The notes beneath the pieces are model-generated. The model searched no databases, was not told the DNA's origin, and saw only the letters and a program-made list of their open reading frames with translations. From Billgrantia montanilacus (lineage in GTDB: Bacteria > Pseudomonadota > Gammaproteobacteria > Pseudomonadales > Halomonadaceae), in contig NZ_QPII01000003.1 in the NCBI RefSeq assembly GCF_003336675.1, forward strand, positions 248,001-312,000: a stretch of 64,000 bases of DNA. Direction: 5' to 3'. How positions within the stretch are numbered: position 1 is the stretch's first letter; every line of letters begins with the position of its first letter. The position numbers and the translations under genes are program-made. This document shows, in pieces, positions 1 to 13,368 of this stretch.

Positions 1-1159
1 TCACACCGATGGGGGCCACGGCCAGCGCCATGGTCAGCCCCAGCGCCCCCGCCACCAGCAGCTCACGTCCGAGCAGTTTGCTCCAGTCCTTGACCCCGAC
101 GTCGCCGGTGGCCATGCCGCGCACCATCAGGGTCGCGGCCTGGGCTCCCGCGTTGCCGCCACTGCCGATCAACAGTGGCAGGAAGAACACCAGCGCCACC
201 TGGGCGGCGATGGTGTCCTCGAAGTAAGCGATGCCGGCGCCGGAGAAGAGGTTGGCAAACACCAGCAGCACCAGCCAGGTCACCCGCTTGCGATAGAGGC
301 TCCAGATCGGCACCCGGCTGACGCCGTCCTCGAGCTGGCCGATGGACATCCCCTTGTGGAAATCCTCGGTCGCCTCGGACTCCGCCACATCCATGGCGTC
401 ATCGTGGGTGACGATGCCTACCAGCCGCTCCTCGTGGTCAGTGACCGGCATTGCCAGCAGGTCGTAACGCGATATCAGACGGGCGACCTCTTCCTGCTCC
501 TCATCGACCGAAATACTGATCACATCCTTGATCATCAAGTCGTCGACCTGAGCCCCCGGCCTGGCCACCATCAGCTGACGCAGCGACATGGTGCCAGCCA
601 GCCGACCTTCCGCATCGATGATATAGAGCTGATACACGGTCTCGGCGTCCGGTGCCGTCTGCCGCACCCGCATCATCGCCTTGGACACCGTCATGCCGCT
701 GGGGATCGCCACGTAGTCCGAGGTCATGATCGCCCCGGCGGTGCCCTCCTCGTAGCTGGCCAGTCGCTTGAGGTCCTCGCGCTCCTGGCGAGCCATTCGC
801 CGCAGGAGGGTTTCGCGCCGGTCTTCACCCAGCAGGTTGAACAGGTCGACCCGCTCATCCGAGCCCATCTCCTCGAGAATCAGCAGCAGCATGTCGTCGG
901 AGATCGCCTCTGCGATCTCAAGCTGTTCGTCGCCAGGCAAGTAGCCAAGCACATTGGCCCGACGCTCGATCGGAAGACAGTCCAGCAACTCGAGCACGAG
1001 AGGAAGATCATCTTCCTCCTCGAGAATATCCTCCAGGATCTCGGACAGGTCGGCGGCACGCAGCTCGGGCAACAGCTCATCGAGGCGTTCCTGTTCTTCC
1101 TCCCGGAGTGCCTCTAGAAGCTTATCTTTCTGTTCCTGAAGTGTTTCGTTCAGTGACAT
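1..1159 (-). CDS. mgtE: Magnesium transporter MgtE, N-terminal 386 codons (3' end outside window)
   Basis: Mg2+ transporter/channel of the inner membrane. The start ATG at 1157-1159 follows AGGAGATGCCC, a good ribosome binding site. The acidic N-terminal domain (about residues 1-135) is followed by two CBS domains (about 140-200 and 205-260, beginning near EEGTAGAIMTSDYV), which in this family sense Mg2+. The first membrane segments start near residue 300. The window edge cuts the gene in the membrane domain. The reading frame is open from the start to base 2. It is transcribed in the same direction as the atp operon but is separated from atpC by a terminator, so it is probably an independent unit. 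Family assignment is secure; ion specificity is inferred from the family. Confidence 0.93.
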   Translation of the reverse strand, partial: MSLNETLQEQKDKLLEALREEEQERLDELLPELRAADLSEILEDILEEEDDLPLVLELLDCLPIERRANVLGYLPGDEQLEIAEAISDDMLLLILEEMGSDERVDLFNLLGEDRRETLLRRMARQEREDLKRLASYEEGTAGAIMTSDYVAIPSGMTVSKAMMRVRQTAPDAETVYQLYIIDAEGRLAGTMSLRQLMVARPGAQVDDLMIKDVISISVDEEQEEVARLISRYDLLAMPVTDHEERLVGIVTHDDAMDVAESEATEDFHKGMSIGQLEDGVSRVPIWSLYRKRVTWLVLLVFANLFSGAGIAYFEDTIAAQVALVFFLPLLIGSGGNAGAQAATLMVRGMATGDVGVKDWSKLLGRELLVAGALGLTMALAVAPIGV

Positions 1160-1266
1160 GGGCATCTCCTGGCGCCGCCAGGCAAGTCGATGACTTTCAC
1201 CAGCACGGGGCGAATGAGGACGGTTCGGGAGCGACCCGACGCATGGACGACATCATAGCAGATACG

Positions 1267-1301
1267 AAAACGCCCCCCGAACAGTGTTCGAGAGGCGTTT
1301 T
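1267..1301 (-). terminator. Rho-independent terminator of the atp operon
   Basis: AAAACGCC and GGCGTTTT form the outer stem and CGAAC/GTTCG an inner stem. Read on the minus strand, the stem ends in a T run just after atpC. Confidence 0.8.
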
Positions 1302-1319
1302 ACACGGTAAAGGCCAGGT

Positions 1320-1748
1320 TCAGCCCTTGCCGGCCTTCTTGCGCAGCTGCTGGATGGTACGCAGCTGGGCCACGGCTTCAGCGAGTTCGGCGGCGGCGCG
1401 GGTGTAATCCAGCTCCGACGACTTTTCGTTGAACGCCTTCAGCGCATGCTGACGGGCTTCCTCGGCGGCGGCCTCGTCGAGGTCACCGGCCCGTGAGGCA
1501 GCATCAGCGAGGATGGTGACCACGTCCGGCTGCACTTCGAGGAAACCGCCGGAGACGTAGAAGTTTTCTTCCTCGCCACCGTCGTGGATCACCCGAATCG
1601 GACCTGGCTGAAGCTCGGTCAGCAGCGGAGCGTGCCCGGGCAGGATGCCCAGGTCGCCCATCATGCCGGAAGCGACGAGCTGCTCGATGTCACCCGAGAA
1701 GATCGCCTCTTCGGCGCTGACGATTTCGCACTTGAAGCTGTTCGCCAT
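1320..1748 (-). CDS. atpC: F1Fo ATP synthase subunit epsilon
   Basis: Epsilon subunit of the F1 central stalk, which couples rotation to catalysis and inhibits ATP hydrolysis. The 142 residues match the usual length. An N-terminal beta-sandwich (about 1-87, with [13 protein letters not shown]) precedes a C-terminal helical hairpin rich in Ala and Glu. It is the last gene of the nine-gene atp operon, 25 bases after atpD. The start is ATG at 1746-1748 behind a G-rich site. Confidence 0.97.
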   Translation of the reverse strand: MANSFKCEIVSAEEAIFSGDIEQLVASGMMGDLGILPGHAPLLTELQPGPIRVIHDGGEEENFYVSGGFLEVQPDVVTILADAASRAGDLDEAAAEEARQHALKAFNEKSSELDYTRAAAELAEAVAQLRTIQQLRKKAGKG

Positions 1749-1773
1749 AGCGAAGTCCCCCTGGTGGACGGCC

Positions 1774-3198
<1,425 letters not shown>

Positions 3199-3214
3199 CT
3201 ACCCTCCCCTGGCG

Positions 3215-4096
3215 CTATACGGCGGCGGCGCCACCGACGATCTCGGAGATTTCCTGGGTGATGGCGGCCTGGCGGGCCTTGTTGTACACCATCTCCAGGT
3301 CGTCGATCAGACCGCCGGCGTTGTCAGTGGCGCTCTTCATCGCGATCATTCGCGCTGCCTGTTCGCAGGCGCCATTCTCGACCACCGACTGATAGACCTG
3401 CGATTCGATGAAACGAACCAGCAGACTATCGAGCAGCGCCTTGGCATCCGGCTCATACAGGTAGTCCCAGCTACCGGGACGCTTGTTGTCTTCATCATGC
3501 GTATCCGCTCCCATATCGGGAGACAGGGGCAATATCTGCCTGACCACCGGCTTCTGCGTCATGGTGTTGACGAACTCGTTGTACACCACGTAGAGCCGAT
3601 CCAGGCGCCCCTCGTCATACGCATCCAGCATGACCTTGACGCTACCGATCAGATCCTCGACCTCGGGCGACTCGCCCAGCCCGCTCTTCGCCGCCACCAG
3701 GTTGCCCCCGTAGCTCTTGAAGAAGCCGCTGGCCTTGCTGCCCAGGGCGCAGAAATCGAGCTCTGCCCCCTTGTCGCGCCATGCCCTGGCATCCCTGAGC
3801 ACGGCCTTGAACAGGTTGACGTTCAGGCCGCCGCACAGGCCGCGGTCGGTGGAGACCACGATATAGCCGACCCGCTTCGCGTCACGCTCGATCATGTACT
3901 CATGACGGTACTCGGGGTTGGCGTCGGCAATATGGCTCACGACGTTGCGGATCTGACGGGCATAGGGCTGGCTGGCCCTCATCAGATCTTGTGCCTTACG
4001 CATCTTGGATGCAGCCACCATTTCCATGGCGCTGGTGATCTTCTGCGTATTCTTGATGCTCCCGATCTGGGTGCGTATCTCTTTTGCAGCTGCCAT
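3215..4096 (-). CDS. atpG: F1Fo ATP synthase subunit gamma
   Basis: Gamma subunit, the rotating central shaft of F1, 293 residues. The N-terminal helix ([20 protein letters not shown]) and the C-terminal helix (near [20 protein letters not shown]) form the coiled-coil axle; [11 protein letters not shown] marks the conserved Rossmann-like part. GAGGTAGATCGCT precedes the ATG. It sits between atpA and atpD as usual. Confidence 0.97.
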   Translation of the reverse strand: MAAAKEIRTQIGSIKNTQKITSAMEMVAASKMRKAQDLMRASQPYARQIRNVVSHIADANPEYRHEYMIERDAKRVGYIVVSTDRGLCGGLNVNLFKAVLRDARAWRDKGAELDFCALGSKASGFFKSYGGNLVAAKSGLGESPEVEDLIGSVKVMLDAYDEGRLDRLYVVYNEFVNTMTQKPVVRQILPLSPDMGADTHDEDNKRPGSWDYLYEPDAKALLDSLLVRFIESQVYQSVVENGACEQAARMIAMKSATDNAGGLIDDLEMVYNKARQAAITQEISEIVGGAAAV

Positions 4097-4164
4097 AGCG
4101 ATCTACCTCGTTCTTGACCCTCAGAAGATGTCCAGGGCCCACCCGCCGGGGTGGGCCGGCGGAA

Positions 4165-5709
4165 TTACCAGCTCTGAGTGGCCTTGAACTTCTCGAGACC
4201 AGACTTCAAGCTTTCCTGGATCTCTTTGCTGTAGTCGCCGGTCTGGTTGATCTGATCGAGCAGCTCGGCATGTTCGGACTTCATGTAATCGTGCAGGGCA
4301 CGCTCGAAGTCCAGCACCTTGCTGACGTCCACGTCATCCAGGAAGCCTTCGTTGGCGGCGTACAGAGACACCCCCATCTCGGCCACGGACAGCGGCGAGT
4401 ACTGTTTCTGCTTCATCAGCTCGGTGACGCGCTGACCGTGCTCAAGCTGCTTGCGGGTCGCTTCGTCCAGATCGGAGGCGAACTGCGAGAAGGCCGCCAG
4501 CTCGCGATACTGGGCCAGTGCCAGACGCACACCGCCACCCAGCTTCTTGATGATCTTGGTCTGGGCAGCACCACCGACGCGCGATACCGACAGACCGGCG
4601 TTGATGGCCGGACGGACACCCGCGTTGAACAGATCGGTCTCGAGGAAGATCTGACCGTCGGTGATCGAGATCACGTTGGTCGGAACAAACGCGGAGACGT
4701 CGCCGCCCTGGGTCTCGATGATCGGCAGTGCAGTCAGGGAACCGGTCTTGCCGGTCACTTCACCGTTGGTGAACTTCTCGACGTACTCGACATTGACGCG
4801 AGCGGCACGCTCGAGCAGACGCGAGTGGAGATAGAAGACGTCACCCGGGTAGGCTTCGCGGCCCGGCGGACGACGCAGCAGCAGGGATACCTGACGGTAG
4901 GCCCACGCCTGCTTGGTCAGATCGTCATAGACGATCAGGGCGTCCTGGCCGCGGTCGCGGAAATACTCGCCCATGGTACAGCCGGCATAGGGCGCCAGGA
5001 ACTGCATCGGGGCCGGATCGGCGGCGCCGGCGGCGACCACGATGGTGTGCTCCATGGCACCGTGCTCTTCGAGCTTGCGCACCACGTTGGCAATGGTCGA
5101 CTGCTTCTGACCGATGGCAACGTAGATACAGGTGACGCCCTTGCCTTTCTGGTTGATGATGGCGTCGACGGCGATGGCAGACTTACCGATCTGGCGGTCG
5201 CCGATGATCAGCTCACGCTGACCGCGGCCGATCGGCACCATGGCGTCGATGGACTTGAGGCCGGTCTGGATCGGCTCGTCCACCGACTGACGGGTGATGA
5301 CGCCAGGGGCGACCTTTTCCACCGCGTCGGTCATCTTGGCGTCGATCTCGCCCTTGCCGTCGATGGGGTTGCCCAGCGGGTCGACCACGCGGCCGACCAG
5401 TTCGGGGCCCACCGGCACCTCGAGGATGCGACCGGTACAGCTGGCGGTCATGCCCTCTTCCAGCTGCAGGTAGTCGCCCAGTACCACGGCGCCTACGGAG
5501 TCGCGCTCCAGGTTGAGCACCATGCCGAAGATGTTGCCGGGGAATTCGATCATTTCACCGAACATCGCCTCTTCGAGGCCGTGAATTTTCACGATGCCGT
5601 CGGAGACGCTGACGATGGTGCCCTGGTTACGGGCTTCGGATGCGACATCCAGCTTTTCGATACGCTGCTTGATGATGTCGCTGATCTCGGAAGGATTCAA
5701 TTGCTGCAT
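4165..5709 (-). CDS. atpA: F1Fo ATP synthase subunit alpha
   Basis: Non-catalytic nucleotide-binding alpha subunit of F1, 514 residues, normal length. The P-loop GDRQIGKSA lies near residue 170, and the [12 protein letters not shown] motif typical of alpha subunits is present near residue 375. The N-terminal [18 protein letters not shown] is the helix that meets the delta subunit. It starts 16 bases after atpH ends. Confidence 0.98.
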   Translation of the reverse strand: MQQLNPSEISDIIKQRIEKLDVASEARNQGTIVSVSDGIVKIHGLEEAMFGEMIEFPGNIFGMVLNLERDSVGAVVLGDYLQLEEGMTASCTGRILEVPVGPELVGRVVDPLGNPIDGKGEIDAKMTDAVEKVAPGVITRQSVDEPIQTGLKSIDAMVPIGRGQRELIIGDRQIGKSAIAVDAIINQKGKGVTCIYVAIGQKQSTIANVVRKLEEHGAMEHTIVVAAGAADPAPMQFLAPYAGCTMGEYFRDRGQDALIVYDDLTKQAWAYRQVSLLLRRPPGREAYPGDVFYLHSRLLERAARVNVEYVEKFTNGEVTGKTGSLTALPIIETQGGDVSAFVPTNVISITDGQIFLETDLFNAGVRPAINAGLSVSRVGGAAQTKIIKKLGGGVRLALAQYRELAAFSQFASDLDEATRKQLEHGQRVTELMKQKQYSPLSVAEMGVSLYAANEGFLDDVDVSKVLDFERALHDYMKSEHAELLDQINQTGDYSKEIQESLKSGLEKFKATQSW

Positions 5710-5725
5710 GCCATGTCCCTCAGAC

Positions 5726-6262
5726 TCAGGCGATAAGGGCTTCAGAGAGGCGATTCAGTCGACCACGCACCGACCCGTCAATGACGGTATCGCCGGCGCG
5801 CAGGACGACGCCTCCGAGAAGCTTCGGATCCACCTGAGTGGTAATGGAGATTTCGCGATTCAGCCGCTTCTTGAGCGCGCCGGAGAGCTTGTTCTGCTGC
5901 TTGTCGTCGAGCGCATAGGCGGTGACCACGATGACGTCGATACGCTTCTCGTGGTTGGCGCGCAGGCGTTCGAATTGCTCGGCGATAGCACCTAAAGCCG
6001 ACAGCCGCCCCTTGCCACCCAGGGCTTCGAGGAACCGGCGACCAGCGTCATCAACGCTGATGTCGGCTAGCTCTATCACAATATCGACCTTGCGATCAGT
6101 GGCAATCTTGGGGCTCGCCAGCAATTTCTGTGCTTCACGCTCCGCGACGACCTGGCCCAGCTTGAGCAGCATGTCGGACCAGGCTTCAAGCACCTTGTGG
6201 TCCCGAGCATGCTCGAACGCAGCCCTGGCATAAGGTCGTGCGACAGTAGACGTTTCCGCCAT
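5726..6262 (-). CDS. atpH: F1Fo ATP synthase subunit delta
   Basis: Delta subunit, which caps F1 and holds the peripheral stalk, 178 residues. The N-terminal six-helix domain ([15 protein letters not shown]) and the C-terminal segment [18 protein letters not shown] are characteristic. AGGAGGTGACCC lies directly before the ATG. It is 12 bases downstream of atpF. Confidence 0.97.
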   Translation of the reverse strand: MAETSTVARPYARAAFEHARDHKVLEAWSDMLLKLGQVVAEREAQKLLASPKIATDRKVDIVIELADISVDDAGRRFLEALGGKGRLSALGAIAEQFERLRANHEKRIDVIVVTAYALDDKQQNKLSGALKKRLNREISITTQVDPKLLGGVVLRAGDTVIDGSVRGRLNRLSEALIA

Positions 6263-6274
6263 GGGTCACCTCCT

Positions 6275-6745
6275 TCACAGTTCGGCAGCAAGCTTGTCGA
6301 GCAGCTTGCGGTGTGCCTGTTCGTCGATGGAGGCTTCCAGAACACGCTCGGCACCAACGATGGCAAGCGAGGCCACCTGGGCGCGAAGCTCTTCCTTGGC
6401 GCGATTGATTTCCTGATCGATCTCGGCGCGGGCACCGGCTACCAGGCGCTCTCCTTCGGCACGAGCCTGCTCACGAGCTTCCTCGACAATCTGCGCCGAG
6501 CGCTTGTTCGCCTGCTCGAGAATCTGGGAGGCCTGCTCCTTGCTCTCACGCAGCGTCTGCGCTGCCTGCTCTTGAGCAAGCTCGAGGTCGCGGGAAGCCC
6601 GGCTGGCTGCGTCGAGGCCGTCGGCGATTCTCTTCTGGCGCTCGTGAAGCGCAGTGCTGATCGGCGGCCACACGTACTTGATGCAGAACCAGACAAAGAT
6701 CGCGAAGGCGATCGTCTGCCCGATAAGCGTCATGTTGATATTCAC
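6275..6745 (-). CDS. atpF: F1Fo ATP synthase subunit b
   Basis: Subunit b, the membrane-anchored peripheral stalk, 156 residues with a GTG start at 6743-6745 (reads [10 protein letters not shown]), preceded by AGAGGTA. This gives exactly the E. coli length; an upstream ATG at 6773-6775 would add ten residues not found in the family. One N-terminal membrane helix (about 4-26) precedes a long charged, Ala-rich coiled coil. Confidence 0.95.
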   Translation of the reverse strand: MNINMTLIGQTIAFAIFVWFCIKYVWPPISTALHERQKRIADGLDAASRASRDLELAQEQAAQTLRESKEQASQILEQANKRSAQIVEEAREQARAEGERLVAGARAEIDQEINRAKEELRAQVASLAIVGAERVLEASIDEQAHRKLLDKLAAEL

Positions 6746-6818
6746 GGGTATGTACCTCTGACGGGTTCGTGGCAACCGGAAACGAGCAAACCGAGCGCCT
6801 CAGCGCCCGGCAGGATCA

Positions 6819-7956
<1,138 letters not shown>

Positions 7957-8361
7957 TCAGGTTCGGTGGGTCGGCCGGTCACGCAAGAGCCAGGGTGCAA
8001 GCCAGTGCATGAGTTGAGCCACCACATATGCGACAAAGAAAAAAGCCGGGTTTGAGGGGGGCACTGTGACGAAGACGATCACGAACAGTGCTACCGTCAA
8101 ACCGAACTTGCCCAACGCTGCCTGATAGAGATTCATCACGCTGGCCCGCGGGCGGCGGCCGCCCCGGATGCGCAAGCCACGCCAGACGAAATACAGCGTG
8201 GGTACCAGGCTGACCATACCGCCGAGCAGGGCAGACAGCACCCCCTCGTGGCCATGCCGCAGCCCGGCCAGCAACGCGACGATCAGGGTAGCCAGACCCT
8301 GAGCCAGGAACAGGCGGGTGAAATCCGGGCGCCGGCGCCTTGTGGCAACGTGTCTGTGCAT
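7957..8361 (-). CDS. atpI: ATP synthase-associated membrane protein AtpI
   Basis: Small four-helix membrane protein encoded first in many atp operons, thought to help c-ring assembly and Mg2+ uptake. The start MHRHVATRRRRPDFTRLF gives 134 residues, in the family range; the longer reading frame up to 8424 would add 21 residues with no membrane or family character and would run close to the -10 box at 8443-8448. LLGGMVSLVPTLYF and ALFVIVFVTV are visible membrane segments. Confidence 0.85.
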   Translation of the reverse strand: MHRHVATRRRRPDFTRLFLAQGLATLIVALLAGLRHGHEGVLSALLGGMVSLVPTLYFVWRGLRIRGGRRPRASVMNLYQAALGKFGLTVALFVIVFVTVPPSNPAFFFVAYVVAQLMHWLAPWLLRDRPTHRT

Positions 8362-8442
8362 CCTGTCGACATATCCTGCCCTGCCTTGGCAGGGTCCGGG
8401 TGCCGGCTGTACCGAGCATGACACTCAGGCAAACAACGGCGG

Positions 8443-8471
8443 ATTATAGGGAAGCGCCTCTGGGCCTTCAA
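8443..8471 (-). promoter_or_regulatory. Sigma-70 promoter of the atp operon
   Basis: Read on the minus strand: TTGAAG, 17 bases, then a perfect TATAAT. It lies about 80 bases upstream of the chosen atpI start and downstream of parB, so it is well placed to drive atpIBEFHAGDC. Confidence 0.75.
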
Positions 8472-8568
8472 CCGAACAACGCTCTTTTGCTGCCGAATGG
8501 TGCGACTTTGCGACCAAAGGTGCAAGGATTGTCGACACCTGCACCCCGGTTCGGTGCCGTCACGGCGT

Positions 8569-9483
8569 CTAGCGAATGTGTTCCAGAATGCCGTCGAGCT
8601 CATCCAGGCTCGAATAGCGGATCGTGACTCGCCCCTTGCCACCGCGTCCGTGCTGGATCTTGACCGGCGCTCCGAGCACTTCGCCAAGCCGGGTCTCGAG
8701 GCGAGCCACATCGGGGCTGGTCGCGGTCGACTCGGTCTTCGTCGGTTCGCCGTTCACCAGGCGCTTGACCAGCGCTTCGGTATCGCGAACCGTCAGGTCC
8801 TTGTTGACCACCTCATGGGCGGCCTTGCGCTGCCTGGCACCGGAGAGCGCCAGCAGAGCCCGGGCATGCCCCATGTCCAGGTCACCGCGTTCGAGCAGGG
8901 TCTGCACTTCCGGATCCAGCGTCAAGAGACGCAGCAGGTTGGCCACCTGGGCACGGGAACGCCCGACGGCGTCCGCAACCTGTTGCTGGGTCAGCGCAAA
9001 CTCGTCGAGCAGCCGTTTGAGCGCCATGGCTTCCTCGACGGGATTGAGATCCTCACGCTGGATGTTCTCGATCAGCGCCAGGGCCAGGGCCACCTCGTCG
9101 GTGACTTCACGGATCACCGCTGGAATGGTGTCGAGCTCCGCCAGCTGGGCCGCACGCCAGCGACGCTCCCCGGCAATGATCTCGTAGCGCGCCTCGCCGA
9201 TGGGCCGCACCACAATGGGCTGCATGACCCCCTGGGCACGGATCGAGTCGGCGAGCTCTTCCAGCGCCTCGGGCTGAATGTCCCGGCGTGGCTGATACTT
9301 GCCACGGGAAAGCTGGCCCAGCGGCAGTCGCTCGAGGCGGTCCTCGGCGATCGCTACGGGCGGTGCCTCACCTTCCTCGAAGGCCTGGATCTCGACCTCG
9401 GGCAGCTCGAGGCTCTCGCGGCGACGGGCACCGGCACCGATCAGGGCATCCAGGCCGCGGCCCAGGGCGCGTTTTCGCGTCAT
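8569..9483 (-). CDS. parB: Chromosome-partitioning protein ParB (parS-binding CTPase)
   Basis: ParB loads at parS and spreads along DNA to organise and segregate the origin region. 304 residues. The N-terminal end (RALGRGLDALIG) is the ParA-stimulating region; GERRWRAA is the CTP-binding box; the helix-turn-helix is around QQVADAVGRSRAQVANLLRLL; the C-terminal part is the dimer domain. GAGGGATTATAA precedes the ATG. Its targets, five parS palindromes, lie at 46.0-50.3 kb of this window. It is last in the mnmG-rsmG-parA-parB row. Confidence 0.97.
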   Translation of the reverse strand: MTRKRALGRGLDALIGAGARRRESLELPEVEIQAFEEGEAPPVAIAEDRLERLPLGQLSRGKYQPRRDIQPEALEELADSIRAQGVMQPIVVRPIGEARYEIIAGERRWRAAQLAELDTIPAVIREVTDEVALALALIENIQREDLNPVEEAMALKRLLDEFALTQQQVADAVGRSRAQVANLLRLLTLDPEVQTLLERGDLDMGHARALLALSGARQRKAAHEVVNKDLTVRDTEALVKRLVNGEPTKTESTATSPDVARLETRLGEVLGAPVKIQHGRGGKGRVTIRYSSLDELDGILEHIR

Positions 9484-9535
9484 TTATAATCCCTCATCAT
9501 CACAACGAGCAGGTTACGGCAGTGGTACCACCGAG

Positions 9536-10315
9536 TTACAGCGACAGCCGGCGTATCAGCTCCTTGGCCAGTACCCGGTGGGCCTGGCTGCCTCGCGAGA
9601 AGCGAGCATACTTGGTCACCGGCAACCCATGGCTCGGTGCCTCGGCCACGCGGACGTTACGCGGAATGGTGGTCTTGAGCAGAGTTTCGCCGAAATAGTC
9701 TCGCAACTGCTTGCTGACGTCACGGGTGAGGCTGTTGCGCGAGTCGAACATGGTGCGCAGGATGCCGTAGATGGCCAGCCCCGGATTCACCCGATCCTTG
9801 ATCTGCTCTACGGTATCGAGCAGCGCCGAGAGGCCCTCCAGGGCATAGAATTCACACTGCAGGGGAATCAGCACGCCATCGGCCGCGGTCAAGGCGTTGA
9901 CCGTGAGCATGTTAAGCGACGGAGGACAGTCGATCAGCACCACGTCGTATTCACCGGCCACCGGTTTCAGGGCTTCGATCAGGCAGCGCTCGCGCCCTTC
10001 GGGGCGATCGAGCAGTTCCACCTCGGCGGCGGTGAGATCACCGTTGCCCGGCAGCAGGGCATAGCCGGCCGCTGGGCAGTCGAGCATCACTTCCAGTGCG
10101 CTCTTGTCTCCCAGCAGCATGTCCAGAACGCTGCCCTCCAGGCTGTGCTTGTCGATGCCGCTGCCCATGGTGGCATGACCCTGCGGGTCCAGGTCGACCA
10201 GCAGTACGCGACGATCCAGCGCCGCCAGGCTGGCGGCCAGGTTGACGGCGGTGGTGGTCTTCCCCACGCCGCCTTTCTGGTTGGTCAAGGCGATTATCTG
10301 GGTCACGGGCGACAT
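9536..10315 (-). CDS. parA: Chromosome-partitioning ATPase ParA (Soj family)
   Basis: Deviant Walker ATPase that works with ParB in origin segregation, 259 residues. The P-loop KGGVGKTTT lies near residues 14-22 and the switch motif DCPPSLNMLTVNAL near 120. The first ATG (10313-10315) has weak spacing; a GTG three codons later (VTQIIALTNQ) lies eight bases after AAGGA and may be the true start. It ends 52 bases before parB. Confidence 0.96.
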   Translation of the reverse strand: MSPVTQIIALTNQKGGVGKTTTAVNLAASLAALDRRVLLVDLDPQGHATMGSGIDKHSLEGSVLDMLLGDKSALEVMLDCPAAGYALLPGNGDLTAAEVELLDRPEGRERCLIEALKPVAGEYDVVLIDCPPSLNMLTVNALTAADGVLIPLQCEFYALEGLSALLDTVEQIKDRVNPGLAIYGILRTMFDSRNSLTRDVSKQLRDYFGETLLKTTIPRNVRVAEAPSHGLPVTKYARFSRGSQAHRVLAKELIRRLSL

Positions 10316-10334
10316 CCTTGCGTCGATGGCACGC

Positions 10335-11000
10335 TCACCGGCGGCCAGGGTTGGAATCGGATCGCTCGACGATCAGCAACTGACGGTCTCCTGTCGTGAA
10401 GGGTACCGTCAGTCCATGACGCTCACGTATCACCACCGCGTCGGGCAGCCCGTTCAGCTCGTCATCCACAGCCGGCCCCTTCATCGCCAGCCAGCGCCCC
10501 GTGGGCGAAGGCAGGTGTCGGGTCAGCGACACGAAGTCGCCGAGACTGGCAAAGGCCCGGGAGACGACCTGGGCATAGCCACCCGCGGGAGGTTCGAAGG
10601 ACTCGACCCGGGCCTGAACCGGCGTGACGTTGCCGAGTCCGAGTTCCATCACCGCCTGACGCTGAAACCGCACTTTCTTGCCGTTGCTGTCGAGCAGCGT
10701 GACCGCAAGCCGGGGCTTGAGGATCGCCAACACGAGCCCGGGAAGCCCCGCCCCCGACCCCACGTCGAGCAGTGGTTCGTCGGTCACGAAAGGCAGCACG
10801 GCGGCACTGTCGAGCAGGTGCTTGGCCACCATTTCCTCGGGTGAGCGTATCGCGGTGAGGTTATAGGCGCGATTCCACTTGTGCAACAACCCCACCAGGT
10901 CCAGCAGCTGCTTGCGCTGAGCCGCCGTTGCGACTATGCCCAAGGCGTCGAGGCCCTGATCGAGATGCGTTTCTACCGCTGTGGTCGAGGCCGTCGTCAT
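10335..11000 (-). CDS. rsmG: 16S rRNA (guanine527-N7)-methyltransferase RsmG (GidB)
   Basis: SAM-dependent methyltransferase acting on G527 of 16S rRNA, 221 residues. The SAM-binding motif [16 protein letters not shown] is near residues 78-93. Its ATG overlaps the mnmG stop codon by four bases (ATGA), so translation is probably coupled. Confidence 0.96.
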   Translation of the reverse strand: MTTASTTAVETHLDQGLDALGIVATAAQRKQLLDLVGLLHKWNRAYNLTAIRSPEEMVAKHLLDSAAVLPFVTDEPLLDVGSGAGLPGLVLAILKPRLAVTLLDSNGKKVRFQRQAVMELGLGNVTPVQARVESFEPPAGGYAQVVSRAFASLGDFVSLTRHLPSPTGRWLAMKGPAVDDELNGLPDAVVIRERHGLTVPFTTGDRQLLIVERSDSNPGRR

Positions 11001-12892
11001 CCGTTGGCCACCCGGCTGTCATCGAGCAGTCGACGCTTCTTCAAGTGAATCAGCAGGATGGAAACAGCCGCCGGGGTAACACCGGAAATTCGTGACGCCT
11101 GGGCCAGCGTGGCCGGTCGTGCGTCACCGAGTTTCTGACGAATCTCGTGAGAGAGCCCTTCGACCCGGTCATAATCGAGCTCGGCCGGCAGCGGCGTCGC
11201 TTCGTGGCGCTTGAGCCGGTCGATCTCGTCCTGCTGGCGGTCGATGTAGCCCTTGTACTTGGCCTGGATCTGCACCTGTTCGGCCACCGCCTCGTCTACC
11301 ACCGGCTCTCCGTCCATGTCGGCGAGATCGTCATAGCCCAGTTCGGGGCGCTTGAGCAAGTCCATCAGAGAATACTCACGCGAAAGCGCCTTGCCAGTCT
11401 TCTCGGCGATGGCCTCGGCAGCGGCGGTGCCGGGCTGCACCCAGGTTGCCGCGAACCGGGCGCTTTCGCGCTCGATCGCCTCCCGCTTGGTGGTGAAAGC
11501 CGCCCAGCGGATATCGTCGACCAGGCCGAGTCCGCGACCGGTCTCGGTGAGGCGCAGGTCGGCATTGTCCTCACGCAGCAGCAGCCGATATTCGGCCCGG
11601 GAGGTGAACATGCGGTAGGGCTCTTTCGTGCCCATGGTGATGAGGTCGTCCACCAGCACACCCAGGTAGGCCTCGTCGCGGCGTGGCCACCAGGCGTCCA
11701 ACTCCCTGGCCCGACGTGCGGCGTTGAGTCCCGCCAACAGGCCCTGGGCGCCGGCCTCTTCGTAGCCGGTGGTACCGTTGATCTGCCCGGCGAAGAACAG
11801 GTTGTGGATAAATTTCGTTTCCAGCGAGTGCTTCAAGTCACGGGGATCGAAGAAATCGTATTCGATGGCGTACCCGGGCCGGGTGACATGGGCGTTTTCC
11901 AGCCCGTGAATCGAGCGCACGACCTGCAGTTGCACGTCGAAGGGCAGCGAGGTGGAGATCCCGTTGGGATAGAGCTCATTGGTGTCGAGCCCTTCCGGCT
12001 CGATGAATATCTGGTGACTCGCCTTGTCGGCAAAGCGGTGAAACTTGTCCTCGATCGAGGGGCAATAGCGCGGCCCGACCCCTTCGATCACCCCGGAATA
12101 CATCGGCGAACGATCGAGGTTGGCCAGGATGATCTCGTGGGTGCGTTCGTTGGTATGGGCGATGTGGCAGCTCACCTGCCGCGGATGCATCTCGCGACTT
12201 CCCAGGTAGGACATCACCGGGGTCGGTGTATCACCGGGCTGCTCCTCGAGTATCGAGAAATCGACGCTCTTGGCATCGAGTCGCGGCGGCGTTCCGGTCT
12301 TGAGACGATCAACCCGGAAAGGAAGTGCCCGCAGCCGCTGGGCCAGGGCATTGGAGGGTGGATCTCCGGCGCGACCCCCGCGGCTCTGGTCGAGACCGAT
12401 ATGGATTACGCCGCCGAGAAAGGTCCCTGTGCAGAGCACCACCGTTTCGCCGAGGAAACGGATGCCGGTTTCTGTTACCACGCCACGTACGGTGTCGTTG
12501 TCGACGATCAGGTCACCGGCGGCCTGCTGGAACAGCGTCAGATTGGGCTGATTTTCCAGCATGCCACGAATGGCGGCCTTGTAGCGCACCCGATCAGCCT
12601 GGGCTCTTGTCGCCCTCACCGCGGGGCCCTTTCGCGCGTTGAGCACACGAAACTGGATACCGCCCCGATCGGTAGCCAAGCCCATGGCGCCGCCCAGGGC
12701 ATCGATTTCCTTGACCAGATGACTCTTGCCGATCCCGCCGATGGCGGGATTACAGGACATCTGCCCCAGGGTTTCGATGTTGTGGGTCAGCAACAGGGTC
12801 TGACAGCCCATGCGAGCGGAGGCCAGAGCGGCTTCGGTTCCCGCATGGCCGCCGCCGATGACGATGACGTCAAAGCGGTCGGGGTAATCCAA
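10997..12892 (-). CDS. mnmG: tRNA uridine-5-carboxymethylaminomethyl modification enzyme MnmG (GidA)
   Basis: FAD-dependent partner of MnmE that modifies the wobble uridine of several tRNAs. 631 residues. The FAD motif [17 protein letters not shown] is near residues 13-29. The start is a TTG at 12890-12892 (reads [15 protein letters not shown], as in homologues), with GAGG six bases upstream. A perfect DnaA box lies inside the gene (11803-11811). It heads the mnmG-rsmG-parA-parB row, next to the putative origin. Confidence 0.97.
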   Translation of the reverse strand: MDYPDRFDVIVIGGGHAGTEAALASARMGCQTLLLTHNIETLGQMSCNPAIGGIGKSHLVKEIDALGGAMGLATDRGGIQFRVLNARKGPAVRATRAQADRVRYKAAIRGMLENQPNLTLFQQAAGDLIVDNDTVRGVVTETGIRFLGETVVLCTGTFLGGVIHIGLDQSRGGRAGDPPSNALAQRLRALPFRVDRLKTGTPPRLDAKSVDFSILEEQPGDTPTPVMSYLGSREMHPRQVSCHIAHTNERTHEIILANLDRSPMYSGVIEGVGPRYCPSIEDKFHRFADKASHQIFIEPEGLDTNELYPNGISTSLPFDVQLQVVRSIHGLENAHVTRPGYAIEYDFFDPRDLKHSLETKFIHNLFFAGQINGTTGYEEAGAQGLLAGLNAARRARELDAWWPRRDEAYLGVLVDDLITMGTKEPYRMFTSRAEYRLLLREDNADLRLTETGRGLGLVDDIRWAAFTTKREAIERESARFAATWVQPGTAAAEAIAEKTGKALSREYSLMDLLKRPELGYDDLADMDGEPVVDEAVAEQVQIQAKYKGYIDRQQDEIDRLKRHEATPLPAELDYDRVEGLSHEIRQKLGDARPATLAQASRISGVTPAAVSILLIHLKKRRLLDDSRVANG

Positions 12893-12959
12893 GGTACACC
12901 TCGTTGCGCTTATGCGCGGATATTGCGTAAGGGATGAAAATCAGCCTGGCAGTATAAAC

Positions 12960-13365
12960 CTCCTGTGGGTAAGCGTCAGGGGTTTTCCACACGGGGTCCG
13001 TCGAGAGAGCTCGTTCTTCGGTATTTCTATAAAATAAATAGAATGATTTAAAGGTAGTTCTGTTGATGTTGTTACTACTAGTGTGGACAAAATCTGTGGG
13101 TAACTAAATAAAGTCACCATTTTTCAACACATTGAATTGTTGACTAGTGCCGTGAGAAGCGGCGCGTCTCCTGAGGGTTACCGGTGGCGAGGCTGTGGAT
13201 GAAATGGCAGGTTACGCACAAGCGAGATCCTGCACCGCTTGTCCACCGGCGGCTACCCGCCTTGTCACCATGGCTGTGAACAAGCTCATCGATGATGAGT
13301 CTATGCCCCTGCGATGGGGCTTGCAGAGCGAAAAGTCAGCCTGCGGAAAAAATCTTATCCACAGC
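12960..13365. other. oriC: Probable chromosomal replication origin (oriC) upstream of mnmG
   Basis: Non-coding block between mnmG and the ABC transporter. It holds a perfect DnaA box TTATCCACA (13355-13363), TTTTCCACA (12983-12991), and one-mismatch boxes at 12964-12972, 13082-13090, 13095-13103, 13194-13202 and 13212-13220. On the minus strand, boxes TTACCCACA and TTGTCCACA are followed after one base by TAGTAGTAA (13072-13080), resembling a DnaA-trio, and then by the very AT-rich stretch 13021-13055. That is the box, trio, unwinding-element order known from characterised origins. mnmG transcription leads away from it. A competing region lies upstream of dnaA. Confidence 0.62.
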
Positions 13366-13368
13366 CCG

